Below are positions 7,040-17,013 of a stretch of 64,000 bases of DNA, piece by piece. The stretch comes from DSWT01 sp035420085 (lineage in GTDB: Bacteria > Chloroflexota > Anaerolineae > B4-G1 > SLSP01). The notes below the pieces were generated by a model. The model was not told the DNA's origin. It was given only the letters and a program-made list of their open reading frames with translations, and ran no database searches. The position numbers were made by a program, and so were the translations under genes. The stretch is taken from assembly GCA_035420085.1 (NCBI GenBank), contig DAOLUH010000005.1, positions 62,001 through 126,000 of the forward strand. The letters are read 5' to 3'. Each line of letters opens with the position of its first letter. The stretch's first letter is position 1.

Positions 7040-10000
7040 TCACTCGCCAATGGTCAACAATCGCCCGTCGCTGCGCCCGAAGACCTCCGGGAAGTAGAAT
7101 TCTCTGGCGACGGTGGGCAGCACGTGATAGTCGCCGGGCAGGGTGGCGCGGAAGGTGTAGCTGTACTCGTAAGTGCCCGCCGGCAAGTAGTCGGCGAAGA
7201 GCGCCACCTTCTCATCGCGCAACTCGCTGCGACTGTACCAGCGCCACCACCACCACCAGCGCGAGCCTTCGCGCCGCAAGGTCGGGTCCATCGCCAGCAG
7301 GCTGGTGGTCGCCAGGCCGGTATCAATGGCTTCGCCGCCGGCCGGAAGCGGGTCTTCCACCACCACGTAGTAGCGGTCGTGCGGCACGATGATGGTGAGG
7401 TCCACACGCACCACATCGCCCAACTTCACCTCGCGCACATCCGGACATTCGCTGATTCGTTGATTCGCACATTCTGCTAACGTGTACCTGCGCTGCACGA
7501 TGATCCCCCGATCCGCCGGCTCCACGTTCTCCACCGGCTGGTAGACTTCGAGGTGCGCCGTGTAGTAGAGCCGCCCGTTCCCATCGCTGCGGGCGATGGT
7601 GAGCGCGTTGGTCATATCGGCGATGAGGTCGCTGATGGGGATGACGGTGCGGCTGCTCTCGCGGATCGTCGCGCGGGTAGCGACGCCTTGCGCCTGCTGC
7701 CGGTCGTTGAGGTAGAGCGCGTATTCGTAGTTCGCGTCGAGTTCACCGGTTTCCACCATCCAATCGGTGAGAGCAATCAACGCCCACGCGGTCTCCTGCG
7801 TCGTCTCCCAGATGCCGGCGCGCCGGGCCACCATCAGCCAGCGCACGACGTTGGGCAGCAGCGCGTTCTGCGGATCAAGCTTCACCAGCGTGTCGAGCAC
7901 GATGGCGGTGGAGCGGGTGTCGGTGTTCATCGCCCACCAGTCGTAGTTGGCCTCCTCCCAGTGCGCGCCGGTGGCGCTGAGGATGGCGGCGTTGTTCAGG
8001 TCGGAGAGGAGCGTGGCCAGGCGGCTGTCCGCGCGGTTGCGGAGCCAGAGCGCCTGCGCCAGATACGCGCGGGCGTAATAGCTCAGTTTCTCGCGGTTCT
8101 CATAGAGGTCATCGAGTGTGTTTTGGGGCGCGGCGTTGCCTTCGGCGAGGACGTAGAGGAGCCATGCCTGCTGGTTCGCGTTGCGATAGTTGCGATAGTC
8201 GCTCACGGCCTTGATCTGCGCTTGCAGGTAACCGATGCCGCTGTTGAGCACATCCTGTTTGACGCTGATGCCGCTCTGCTGCGCTTTAAGCAGTGCGAAG
8301 ACGACGTAGGCGCTCACGTGCGGATTGCTGATGCGCTCTTCGGCTTTGTACCACCAGCCCCAGCCACCATCGGGATTTTGTTGCAGATAGAGTTTGTTCA
8401 AGCCTTCGTCCACCAGACCGGGCAGGCGTTCGGCCAGTTCCGGGTTCTCGATCCCCAATGTTTTCAGCGCGTGGTAAGTGAGGACGTTGGGGAGGAAGCG
8501 GCTGACGGTCTGCTCGGTGCACTCGTACTCGAAGTGTTCGAGGTAGCGCAGGCCGTCCTGCATCCCGGCGGCGAGACTTGGATCGAGCTGCACGGTCAGC
8601 GTGCCGCGCCGCTCGTCGAATTCTGGCGGCAGCGCGATGGCTTCGGTGCGCGAGCCACCTTCGGTGAGTTGCCCCGCCGTCCCCACGATGTCGGGCGTGG
8701 TGTAGCGGAAGACCAGCAGCGAGCCGTCCGGCCCGGTGCTGAGGCGCGGTTTGCTCGCGTCGGCGTATTCCCCGGAAACGGCGCTGAAGATGAGCTGCGC
8801 GTTGACCACATCTTGCACCGTCACCCACCACGTCACCTTGCGCTCGCTGCGTGCGGGGACGACGACGGTCTGGCGTGGCGGCGTCTCGGTGTGGACGCCC
8901 ACGCCCTCGGCGCTCAGGGTGACTTCGACGGTGAGATCCTGCCCGGTGTTGTTGCTGACGTTCGCCGCAAGCTGTGCCCGATCATCCACGACGAAGAAGC
9001 GCGGCGCGACGGGACGCACCAGCAACGGCTTTGTGGCGACGAGGTCGGCGCTGCCTTCGCCCACGCGCGTATCGGCGGTGAGACCGACGGCGCGCAGTGT
9101 CCAGGTGGTGAGGTTATCGGGCAGTTTGAGTGTGACGACGGCACGGCCATCGCGGTCGGTCGTGAGGCGCGGATTCCAGTAGGCGGTATCGGCGAATTCC
9201 TCACGGATCTCCACGCCTGCCGGCGGCGCGACGTTTTCGGCGTACTTTGCCGCTTCCATTTTTTCAAATGCAGGCTCGGGTGTCGCCATCGCCCTGGGCA
9301 TGGCGGCGGGCATTTCGGCTTGTAGATCAAGCGCATATCCTTCGGCCGTAACAGGACTTCTTGCCAGGTCCAGATTCTCCGCAAGCTCTTCGAGATAGCG
9401 GTTCACGGAGAGGCTGAGCATGCTGCCGGTGTTGACCTGGAGCGCGCGGCGTCCATAGAAGCCCTGGACGATGTCACTGCTGCGCGGTTTGAGGCTGAGC
9501 ACAGCCTTATCCACCACATCCAGCGAGAATTCCACACCCGCGGCCGGTTCGCCGTTGGGCAGCGTCGCGCGGAGGGTGTAATTCACCGCTTCACCCGGCT
9601 GCGCCAGTTCGACATCGGTTTCAAGTTGCAGGTTTAAGGTTACAGGTTGTGGGTCTACATCCAGCGGAAGCAGGCCCATTTTGAAGTCCGCCGGTTTGCC
9701 GTCTTGCCGCTTGTGGATCAGCACGACGGAGACGTAGATGTTGGGGATGTCGCCCTGGGTGATGGGCAGGCGGTAGATCGTGCTGTTACTCGTCAGTTGG
9801 ATGACCTCGTGGCGGCGCACCCCGGCGCGCTCCACGGTGACCAGTGCCATATGCGGCCCCTCGAACGGCGAAGGGATGAGGATTTCGGCGGTCTCGCCGA
9901 CTTTATAGGTGTTCTTGTCGCTGATGAGCATGACGCGGTCGTTGTTCTCCCGCCGCCAGGAGACGAAGTCCTTGCCGGAAACCCAGATGAAGATGGACGT

Positions 10001-13000
10001 GCGGATCGCTTCAGTCTCCGGGGTGGGGGAGGCAGGCGTGGCGACGATGTGGTAGGAGCCACCCTCCGCCGGGGTGAAGGTCGCCACGGCCTCGCCGAGG
10101 TTGTTGGTGGTGACGGTGGTTTCGTCCACCAACGTCTCTTTGGTTTCCCATGTCCAGGAACCGCCGCCAAATTCATTCTCGACGAAGGTGTTGAGCCACT
10201 CGCGGCGGTAGAATTCCACCTTGATGGCTGTGCCGGGCAGGCGCGTCCCCACCCAATCCACGGCCACGAGATCAATCTCGCTCGGTTTGCCGGCCTCGCC
10301 GACGTATTCCCGCGAGGCAAGGCCAATGTAGTACGGGCCGGGATGGACGACGATGCTGCTGCGCCCGGAGATGGCCTGGTTATCAGGGCCGGTGGCGGTG
10401 GCTTCGAGTGTGAGGCGGGAGGCGGGGAAGGTAACCAGGGATTGGGGATTGGTACCTGGGCTGTCCTTTGTGCGTTCGAGCGCTGCCTGTAAGGTTTGGC
10501 CGTCCAGGGTAAGCGTGAGTTCGCCGTTGGCATCCGTGGTTCCGCTGCCGCTGAGGATGGGTTGCGGCGCGGGTTTTTCGCGCCACCACCAGCAGTCGAA
10601 ACAGGCGTAGGGATCGTCCGTGTCGTTGAAGCTGTACCGCCCGCCCCACGGCGGCTCGAAACGGTAATCCTCGGCCAGCACGTTCCACGTGACGTTCGTG
10701 TTCGCCAGCGGGCTACCGAAGAAGTAACGCGCCGTGATCGTCGCAGCCACATCATCGCCGCGCTGCACTTCGGCCTGCGTGGTCTCCACGACGATCTCAA
10801 ATTCCGGCGCGCGATAGGCCGCTACTTGAAAGCTGGTGTAGCCTCCGAAGTCGCCAAAAGAGACGTAAACCTGGTAATCGCCCAGAGGCGCACCTTCCGT
10901 CAGGTCGAGCGTCCCATTGAAACTGCCCAACTCGCTGAGCGCGAGCTGCTGGTTGTAAACTTCCTCATAAGCCGCGTCGCGGATAGAGACATTGACCATC
11001 CGCACGCCCGGCAGGTTGAAGGCGGCGTCTTTTTCGGCGCGGACTACGCCCTTGAACTGCACCGTTTGTCCTGGCCGGTAGATGGGCCGGTCGGTGTAGA
11101 CGTAGGTGCGGTAATCCTGCGCGTACTCGCCTTCGCCTATGCCGAAATCCCACGGGCTGACCCCGCGTCCCCATCCTTCGGCGACGGCGGCAAAAGGATT
11201 TTCGCTGTAGACGACGAGCGTGTTGCGATTGACGGGCACATTGAGGCGGGCGATGCCATCTTTATCTGTGGTTACGGTTCCCAGGCTGCCGCCATCGTAT
11301 TGGTACACGGTCAGGGTGAGGTTGGGAACGGGCGCGCCGCTGCTCAGCTCGGTGGCCCAGATGAAGGCTTCTTGCGGTCCGACTTTCAACGTCAGATTGA
11401 GCGGCGACACGACCAGAATGTGGCGCCGGTTGTAGTAGTAGGCGTACTCTTTGTTGACCTCCGGCGAATCCGTATCCAGGAGGTAAAAGCCCGGCTCCAG
11501 CGTTCCGCCCGGCGTGGCAGCAAGGTCAACGACGGTGTAGCTCTGCTTGTTCAACGGGCTTTCGAGGTTCTGCCGCCACTCACGGAGCAATTGTGCGCCT
11601 GTGGGGGCGGGGCTTTGCTCTAGCCATTGCCAGTAAGATTGTTGCGCGAGCGACGGTGGCAGCTTATAGAGGCGCAGCCTGACCTGCTTGACGTTGATGT
11701 GGCTGAGCACGATCTGGGCCGGCAGCGCGGCGTCATACGTGCCGATCAGATCGGGCACGTGCAATCGGTACACCGGGTCCAACGGCGCGGTGCGGAACTT
11801 GACCGTGCGTCCACGCGGGATGGTGTTGCCGTAAGGGTCGGCGATCCCATCCTTGATGACGACGGTGTATTCGGTTGACGGTTGCGCGCCGAAGTGGAGG
11901 GTGAAGGTGTTGTCGTAACTTGAGAAGTACGTGTACACCTGCGTCGGCGAGAGCGGCGGCGTCATCGTCAAGTTGGGCATCACCGTGGCGGGGTCAATGG
12001 GTGTGTTGAACTTGATCTCGAAGGCGGTTTGGGGTGGGGCGTTGCGCTCCAGATTCTCAGGATTGGTGGACACGATTTCGGGCAGGGGGACGGTGGTGAA
12101 TTGCCAGGTATAACTTTCTTTCATCCCGCTGCCGCCCAGGGGGGACGTGATGCCCGCGTCCAGTTTGACGGTGTATGGCGTGTTGAAGTCCAGAGCGCGG
12201 GTCGGTGTGAAAACCACGGTGTTGTCTTTGACGGCGAAAGTCCCGTTGACCTCATTGCCCAACAGGCCGCGCCCACCGCTTAGGTGGAAGGCCCGTTTGG
12301 CGGACGTCTCGTCCACCGGCTGGTTGAACTGCACCGTGATGGCCGTCTCGATGTCTACCAGGGTCGCGCCGGTGCGGGGCTGCGTCCACACCACTTTCGG
12401 CGGGACGGTGGTGAAATGCCACACGTAGTCGTCCGCCAGCAGCGCGCCGGCGATGTCCTGCAACCCGGCGCTGACCGTCGCGCGGTATGTCACGCCGCCC
12501 GCGAGCGGTTCGGCGGGCGTGAAAACGTAGATGGACGTATTCAGCCACTCGCCGCGCCCCTTGATCGGCGGATCGAAGGTCACGGGATTGGGCAGGTTTT
12601 CCATCTGCGCCAGCGTGGTGAGCGGCACGACGGGGCGGTTGAACATCACAGTGATGGTTGCGTTGGTTTCCACGTCGGCGGTGTCGGGGTCGGGGATCAC
12701 CTGCGCAACTTCGAGATAACCGGCCGTCGCAAAGCGGAAGGTGTACGGCTCGCGCAGCAGCTCGCCCGTGGCGGCGCTGGCGTTTTGCGTGAGAATCACG
12801 TCGAAAATGGTGTCGCGCGGCAGCGCCTCGGCGGGTTGGAAGCGCAGCGTGCGCGCGTCGGCCCACGAAAGTTCGCCCTTGACCGGCATGTTCTCCCCGG
12901 CCTTTTGCAGCGTGAACGCGCTCGCCACGGCAGATTGGTTCATCGGCTTGTCGAACACAATCTCAATTGCGCCGTCGGGTGTGAGGCTTTCGCCGCGCTT

Positions 13001-13222
13001 GGGATTGCGCTGCACGATGATGGGCGAGAGCATATCCGCGGGCACGGGCGTGTAAGGCACGACCGGCTTGGGCGGCAGCGCCGTGGCGGTGGGACGCGGC
13101 GTGTTCGTCGCCGCTGGTTGCGCCGTGCCTGTAGGCGCGCCCGTCTGGGGGATGAGGCTGCACGCGAGGCTGGCCAGGGTCAACAGAACTAATGTGATGA
13201 GTATCCAACTTTTTCGATTCAT
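7040..13222 (-). CDS. Bacterial alpha-2-macroglobulin, lipoprotein with thioester
   Basis: 2060 residues from ATG 13222 (cggagga 6 bases upstream); the open frame to 13420 has no ribosome site and overlaps the upstream stop. The N-terminus has a lipobox-like LASLAC with Cys21, then a Thr/Pro linker and four Big_5/Ig-like domains (about 65-500), MG domains including DRPIYRPGQTVQFKGVV, the bait region, and the TED. The thioester motif CTEQ lies at Cys1568-Gln1571. The C-terminal receptor-like MG ends in FYFPEVFGRSDG. Macroglobulins trap attacking proteases by bait cleavage and thioester coupling. The pbpC gene often paired with it in other bacteria is absent. It follows the REC-HEAT gene by 73 bases and could share its transcript. 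Confidence 0.94.
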   Translation of the reverse strand: MNRKSWILITLVLLTLASLACSLIPQTGAPTGTAQPAATNTPRPTATALPPKPVVPYTPVPADMLSPIIVQRNPKRGESLTPDGAIEIVFDKPMNQSAVASAFTLQKAGENMPVKGELSWADARTLRFQPAEALPRDTIFDVILTQNASAATGELLREPYTFRFATAGYLEVAQVIPDPDTADVETNATITVMFNRPVVPLTTLAQMENLPNPVTFDPPIKGRGEWLNTSIYVFTPAEPLAGGVTYRATVSAGLQDIAGALLADDYVWHFTTVPPKVVWTQPRTGATLVDIETAITVQFNQPVDETSAKRAFHLSGGRGLLGNEVNGTFAVKDNTVVFTPTRALDFNTPYTVKLDAGITSPLGGSGMKESYTWQFTTVPLPEIVSTNPENLERNAPPQTAFEIKFNTPIDPATVMPNLTMTPPLSPTQVYTYFSSYDNTFTLHFGAQPSTEYTVVIKDGIADPYGNTIPRGRTVKFRTAPLDPVYRLHVPDLIGTYDAALPAQIVLSHINVKQVRLRLYKLPPSLAQQSYWQWLEQSPAPTGAQLLREWRQNLESPLNKQSYTVVDLAATPGGTLEPGFYLLDTDSPEVNKEYAYYYNRRHILVVSPLNLTLKVGPQEAFIWATELSSGAPVPNLTLTVYQYDGGSLGTVTTDKDGIARLNVPVNRNTLVVYSENPFAAVAEGWGRGVSPWDFGIGEGEYAQDYRTYVYTDRPIYRPGQTVQFKGVVRAEKDAAFNLPGVRMVNVSIRDAAYEEVYNQQLALSELGSFNGTLDLTEGAPLGDYQVYVSFGDFGGYTSFQVAAYRAPEFEIVVETTQAEVQRGDDVAATITARYFFGSPLANTNVTWNVLAEDYRFEPPWGGRYSFNDTDDPYACFDCWWWREKPAPQPILSGSGTTDANGELTLTLDGQTLQAALERTKDSPGTNPQSLVTFPASRLTLEATATGPDNQAISGRSSIVVHPGPYYIGLASREYVGEAGKPSEIDLVAVDWVGTRLPGTAIKVEFYRREWLNTFVENEFGGGSWTWETKETLVDETTVTTNNLGEAVATFTPAEGGSYHIVATPASPTPETEAIRTSIFIWVSGKDFVSWRRENNDRVMLISDKNTYKVGETAEILIPSPFEGPHMALVTVERAGVRRHEVIQLTSNSTIYRLPITQGDIPNIYVSVVLIHKRQDGKPADFKMGLLPLDVDPQPVTLNLQLETDVELAQPGEAVNYTLRATLPNGEPAAGVEFSLDVVDKAVLSLKPRSSDIVQGFYGRRALQVNTGSMLSLSVNRYLEELAENLDLARSPVTAEGYALDLQAEMPAAMPRAMATPEPAFEKMEAAKYAENVAPPAGVEIREEFADTAYWNPRLTTDRDGRAVVTLKLPDNLTTWTLRAVGLTADTRVGEGSADLVATKPLLVRPVAPRFFVVDDRAQLAANVSNNTGQDLTVEVTLSAEGVGVHTETPPRQTVVVPARSERKVTWWVTVQDVVNAQLIFSAVSGEYADASKPRLSTGPDGSLLVFRYTTPDIVGTAGQLTEGGSRTEAIALPPEFDERRGTLTVQLDPSLAAGMQDGLRYLEHFEYECTEQTVSRFLPNVLTYHALKTLGIENPELAERLPGLVDEGLNKLYLQQNPDGGWGWWYKAEERISNPHVSAYVVFALLKAQQSGISVKQDVLNSGIGYLQAQIKAVSDYRNYRNANQQAWLLYVLAEGNAAPQNTLDDLYENREKLSYYARAYLAQALWLRNRADSRLATLLSDLNNAAILSATGAHWEEANYDWWAMNTDTRSTAIVLDTLVKLDPQNALLPNVVRWLMVARRAGIWETTQETAWALIALTDWMVETGELDANYEYALYLNDRQQAQGVATRATIRESSRTVIPISDLIADMTNALTIARSDGNGRLYYTAHLEVYQPVENVEPADRGIIVQRRYTLAECANQRISECPDVREVKLGDVVRVDLTIIVPHDRYYVVVEDPLPAGGEAIDTGLATTSLLAMDPTLRREGSRWWWWWRWYSRSELRDEKVALFADYLPAGTYEYSYTFRATLPGDYHVLPTVAREFYFPEVFGRSDGRLLTIGE

Positions 13223-13295
13223 TTTTTCCTCCGATGTTGGTGAACAGGGATTGAGCATTTGGAAGTAGGCATACCCATCCTTGCTACGCAATCCC

Positions 13296-14765
13296 TTATT
13301 CCTCTTTTGTGTATCCAATCCGGCGCAGCGCCATAGCGGCAGACCAGGCCACGTCGAAGTCTTTATCCCGAAGCGCAGCGGTGAGCGCCGGAATAGCGGC
13401 TTTGATCGCTTCCCGGCCATGAAAGTTGCCGAGGGCCTGGGCGACCAGAATCCGCGTGTGCGAAACCTCGTCTTTTAGTGCAGCGATGAGCTTGGGGATG
13501 ATGGCCTCGTCCTGAACATGGCGCAGCGCTGCCGCTACGACCTGCCGCACCTGGGGTTCGGGATCGCTCAAGTTCTCGACCAGCCGCATCTGCGCCGTGC
13601 TCCCCAGGCGCGCCAGCGCCTGGGCTGCGTAATACCGCACCGCCAGCGCCGGATTGTGGAGCGCGCGCAGCAATGCCTCCATCGCGCGAGCGTCGCGGCG
13701 GCGTCCCAGAACGATAGCGGCGTTCTCGCGGACTCTGGCATTGCTGTCGTCGAGGGCCACACAGAGCGCGGCTGTCGCCACCGGATCGGCGACGTGCTCC
13801 AATGCCAACGTCGCCAACATCCGCGCGACATCCGATTCGTCGCGCATGGCCATGCACAAGATGTCGTCCGCGCGTGGATCGTGCAGCCAAGCCAGGGCCA
13901 GAATGGCCGCCTGGCGCACAGCAGGTGTTGCGTCCTGCATAGCTGCGATCAACGCATCCAGAGCGCGTTCATCGCCGGTCGCGCCCAATGCCAGCGTCGC
14001 CCACAGGCGCACAGACGGATATGGGTCGCGCAAGGCCGCGGTCAGAGCGGGCGCAGCTTCTTTGACGCGGCAGTGTTTCAGGGCCAGCGCCGCGCTCCAC
14101 CGCACTTCCCAGGCCGGGTGCTGCAATGCTGCGCACAGTTGCCGCACGACCTGCGGTGAGTCCGTCTCACCGAGCGCCAGGGCGGCTCTGTAGCGGATGT
14201 CCGCATCCTCATCGGCCAGCGATTCGAGCAGTAGACCGGGTGTTGGGGGCGCGCCAAAGCGTAGCATCCACCAGAACGTCGTCCGGCGCGCCATTGGCGC
14301 CAACGTGTCGAGCATGGCGGCTTCTGGGATGGGCATATTGCGCTGAAAAAGTTCCTTGTACGTGTTGTTTTCAACGGCCGGCAGTGTTGTGGCGTGATGG
14401 CGCATCAGTATGTCATTGACGACATCTATCAATGCTTGGGAGAGAAAGGGTTTGACGAGATAGGCCGCGACGTTGCCCATCTCCGCGGCGCGCGTCCGGC
14501 TTTGCGACTGCGCGTGGGCTGTGATGATGGCGACTGGAACGTCACACAAAGGACTTTCCGCCTTCAACCAATCCAGAAACTGCCAGCCATCAATTCCCGG
14601 TCGCATTAAATCCTGGGTGATTATATGGAATGGTAAGGTATGTAAAAGCCCCCAGGCTTCATAAGGATCGTCGGTGGTCAGATGCTCGCAGTCTGTCCGT
14701 TTCAGGATCATGCTCATAATGTCGAGTAATTGTGGCTCATCGTCTAAACTCAGAATCCGTATCAT
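13296..14765 (-). CDS. Response regulator with HEAT-repeat output domain
   Basis: 489 residues from ATG 14765 (aaagga upstream). The receiver domain (1-125) has all key residues: Asp8-Asp9, phosphoacceptor Asp52, Thr82 and Lys105. After a linker (about 130-190), the rest is an uninterrupted solenoid of about nine HEAT/PBS-lyase-like repeats (for example DIRYRAALALGETDSPQVV). There is no DNA-binding or enzymatic output, so phosphorylation probably controls protein-protein binding. No kinase gene is adjacent. Its same-strand downstream neighbour is the macroglobulin, an unusual pairing. The longer frame to 14861 lacks a convincing start. Confidence 0.9.
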   Translation of the reverse strand: MIRILSLDDEPQLLDIMSMILKRTDCEHLTTDDPYEAWGLLHTLPFHIITQDLMRPGIDGWQFLDWLKAESPLCDVPVAIITAHAQSQSRTRAAEMGNVAAYLVKPFLSQALIDVVNDILMRHHATTLPAVENNTYKELFQRNMPIPEAAMLDTLAPMARRTTFWWMLRFGAPPTPGLLLESLADEDADIRYRAALALGETDSPQVVRQLCAALQHPAWEVRWSAALALKHCRVKEAAPALTAALRDPYPSVRLWATLALGATGDERALDALIAAMQDATPAVRQAAILALAWLHDPRADDILCMAMRDESDVARMLATLALEHVADPVATAALCVALDDSNARVRENAAIVLGRRRDARAMEALLRALHNPALAVRYYAAQALARLGSTAQMRLVENLSDPEPQVRQVVAAALRHVQDEAIIPKLIAALKDEVSHTRILVAQALGNFHGREAIKAAIPALTAALRDKDFDVAWSAAMALRRIGYTKEE

Positions 14766-15102
14766 CGGGGCTGTTCCTTTCGTATATCTGACGCTCAAGT
14801 CCAGGGTGTGTGATCTTCGCCGTTGGTTAACCTTCATGTTCCATCGCAACGATTCTGCCAATAATTTGTATTGCAGAAGCGTTGCTTAACCCCATGACTA
14901 TTTTAACCTAAAAGGGCGTTTATGAACAGCCTGGTATAAAGACGAAATCGGATGGTGGAAGGTTCCCGAAGGTTAATCACAGTGAGGATTACGGAATAAA
15001 TTCAGAGCAGTCATTCATATTGTCAAAACAGGGAAACGAACTCCCTGTTTTTATTATAAAAACAGGGAGTTGCTTAAAGAGGTTTTGGGCGTGTTTTTGG
15101 TT
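14766..15102. other. Intergenic region with terminator-like palindrome
   Basis: 337 bases between the response-regulator start and the end of the ABC operon. It must hold the response-regulator promoter; TTAAAAT on the minus strand near 14908 is a possible -10. A strong palindrome lies at 15039-15071 (separate entry). No ORF or RNA gene is recognisable. Confidence 0.5.
15025..15071. terminator. Nested palindromes after the ABC exporter operon
   Basis: A 16-bp perfect dyad around one central base (15039-15071, arms AACTCCCTGTTTTTAT and complement) overlaps a second hairpin (AAAACAGGGA 15025-15034 with TCCCTGTTTT 15042-15051). The alternative pairings with T/A tracts look like a bidirectional intrinsic terminator 32 bases beyond the stop of the exporter gene. 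Confidence 0.65.
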
Positions 15103-17013
15103 TTAGACGACGCCGCTCGCCCCCTCGAACTGGCTGTTGTACAACTCCGCGTAGAAGCCGTTGCGCGCCAATAGCTCTGTGTGCGTGCCTTGCTCCACGA
15201 TGTCGCCGTCACGCATCACCAGAATCAGGTCGGCGTTGCGGACGGTGGAGAGGCGGTGCGCGATGATGAAGCTGGTGCGCCCTTGCATCAGCCGGTCCAT
15301 CGCTTGCTGGATCAGCACCTCGGTGCGCGTGTCCACCGAGCTGGTCGCCTCGTCCAGGATGAGGATTTTCGGGTCGGCCAGCACGGCGCGGGCAATCGTC
15401 AACAACTGCTTCTGTCCCTGGGAAACGTTGCTCGCTTCCTCATTGAGCACCATCGCGTAGCCGTCGGGCAGCGTGTGGATGAAGTGATCCACGTGCGCGG
15501 TCTTGGCGGCGTCGGTCACTTGCTCATCGGTCGCATCTGGACGGCCATAGCGGATGTTCTCCATGATCGTGCCGTTGTAGAGCCAGGTGTCTTGCAGCAC
15601 CATCGCCAACATCTGGCGCAGGTCGCGGCGGGTGTAGTCGCGGATGTCGTGACCATCAATCAGAATCGCGCCGTCATTGACGTCGTAGAAGCGCATCAGC
15701 AGCTTGACCATCGTGGTTTTGCCCGCGCCGGTCGGCCCGACGATGGCGATCTTTTGCCCTGGCCGCGCCTCCGCGCAGAAGTCGTTGATGATGATTTTGT
15801 CGGGCGTGTAGCCGAAATGCACGTCCCGGAACTCGACGCGGCCGGCCACCGTATCCAGCTTGACCGGGGTGGCGGTTTCAGGAATTTCTTCGGCCTCTGC
15901 CAGGAACTCGAAGACACGCTCCGCCGCCGCCGCCGTCTGTTGCAGGACGTTGGAGATGTTGGCAAGCTGCGTGATCGGCTGCGTGAACGAGCGCACGTAC
16001 TGGATGAACGCCTGCACGTCGCCGATGGTGATGGCGTTGCGGATGACGAGCCAGCCGCCGAGCACGGCTACGGCCACGTAGCCCAGGTTGCCGATGAACA
16101 TCATAATCGGCATCATCAGCCCCGAAAGGAACTGCGATTTCCAGGCCGACTCGTAGAGCGGTGTGTTGGATTCGTCAAACTTGGCGAGACTCTTTGCTTC
16201 GCCGTTGAACGCCTTCATCACGACATGCCCGCCGTACATTTCCTCAATGTGACCGTTGACATGCCCCAGGTAGTCCTGCTGCTGCTTGAAGTACTTTTGC
16301 GATTGGCCGACGATCAGCCCCACCACCGCCAGCGACAGCGGAATAGTCAGCAGCGCGATCAGCGTCATCCACCCGCTGATCGAGAGCATCATCACGAGTA
16401 CGCCGACGACGGTGACGCTGGAGGTGATGATCTGCGTGAGGCTCTGGCTGAGCGTCTGGTTGACGGTGTCTACGTCGTTGGTGATGCGTGAAAGCACTTC
16501 ACCGTGCGTCACGCTGTCGAAGTATTTGAGCGGCAGCCGGTTTACTTTTGCGGCGATCTCTTGGCGGAAGCGGTAGGCGATGTTGGTGGAGACGTTCGCC
16601 ATCACCCAGCCCTGGATGTAGCTGAACAGGGATGAGGCCAGGTACAACCCCAGGACGGTCAGGATGATGTTCCCGATGCCAGCGAAATCCACCGTTCCCG
16701 TTCCGGCCAGTTGCGCCATCACGCCCTCGAAAAGGCGCGTGGTGGCCTTGCCGAGGATTTTCGGGCCGACGATGTGCGCGACGGTCGAGGCCACGGCCAT
16801 GAGCGCTACCACGACGAGCGCCAGCTTGTACTTGTCCAGATAGCCGACCAGCTTGCGCATTGTCCCTTTGAAATCGCGGGCTTTCTCGCCCTTCATCATC
16901 ATGTGACCGCCAGGCCCGCCCGGACGCGGCCCGCGCCCCGGTCCGAAGGGGCCGCCCATCGGTGGACGCCTGTCCGTTGTTGTGTTGCGTGGCGTTGTGG
17001 GTTGCTGCGTCAT
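15103..17013 (-). CDS. Heterodimeric ABC exporter, subunit B (catalytic-site partner)
   Basis: 636 residues from ATG 17013. A Pro/Gly-rich N-terminus (MGGPFGPGRGPRPGG) precedes a six-helix ABC exporter domain (about 60-360) and an ATPase domain: Walker A GPTGAGKTT (about 426-434) and Walker B ILILDEATSSVD with the catalytic Glu. Its signature is VSQGQ instead of LSGGQ. With the partner's degenerate Walker B this fits asymmetric exporters of the TM287/288 and TmrAB type, with one active ATP site. The ATG overlaps the stop of the upstream subunit (ATGA), which implies translational coupling. The transported substrate is unknown; the MarR neighbour suggests drugs or lipophilic compounds. Confidence 0.94.
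   Translation of the reverse strand: MTQQPTTPRNTTTDRRPPMGGPFGPGRGPRPGGPGGHMMMKGEKARDFKGTMRKLVGYLDKYKLALVVVALMAVASTVAHIVGPKILGKATTRLFEGVMAQLAGTGTVDFAGIGNIILTVLGLYLASSLFSYIQGWVMANVSTNIAYRFRQEIAAKVNRLPLKYFDSVTHGEVLSRITNDVDTVNQTLSQSLTQIITSSVTVVGVLVMMLSISGWMTLIALLTIPLSLAVVGLIVGQSQKYFKQQQDYLGHVNGHIEEMYGGHVVMKAFNGEAKSLAKFDESNTPLYESAWKSQFLSGLMMPIMMFIGNLGYVAVAVLGGWLVIRNAITIGDVQAFIQYVRSFTQPITQLANISNVLQQTAAAAERVFEFLAEAEEIPETATPVKLDTVAGRVEFRDVHFGYTPDKIIINDFCAEARPGQKIAIVGPTGAGKTTMVKLLMRFYDVNDGAILIDGHDIRDYTRRDLRQMLAMVLQDTWLYNGTIMENIRYGRPDATDEQVTDAAKTAHVDHFIHTLPDGYAMVLNEEASNVSQGQKQLLTIARAVLADPKILILDEATSSVDTRTEVLIQQAMDRLMQGRTSFIIAHRLSTVRNADLILVMRDGDIVEQGTHTELLARNGFYAELYNSQFEGASGVV

Noticed and set aside
7553..9325. 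Long plus-strand open frame (590 codons) opposite the macroglobulin gene
   Set aside because: It is the antisense shadow of a clearly coding GC-rich gene; it has no family motif and no ribosome site.
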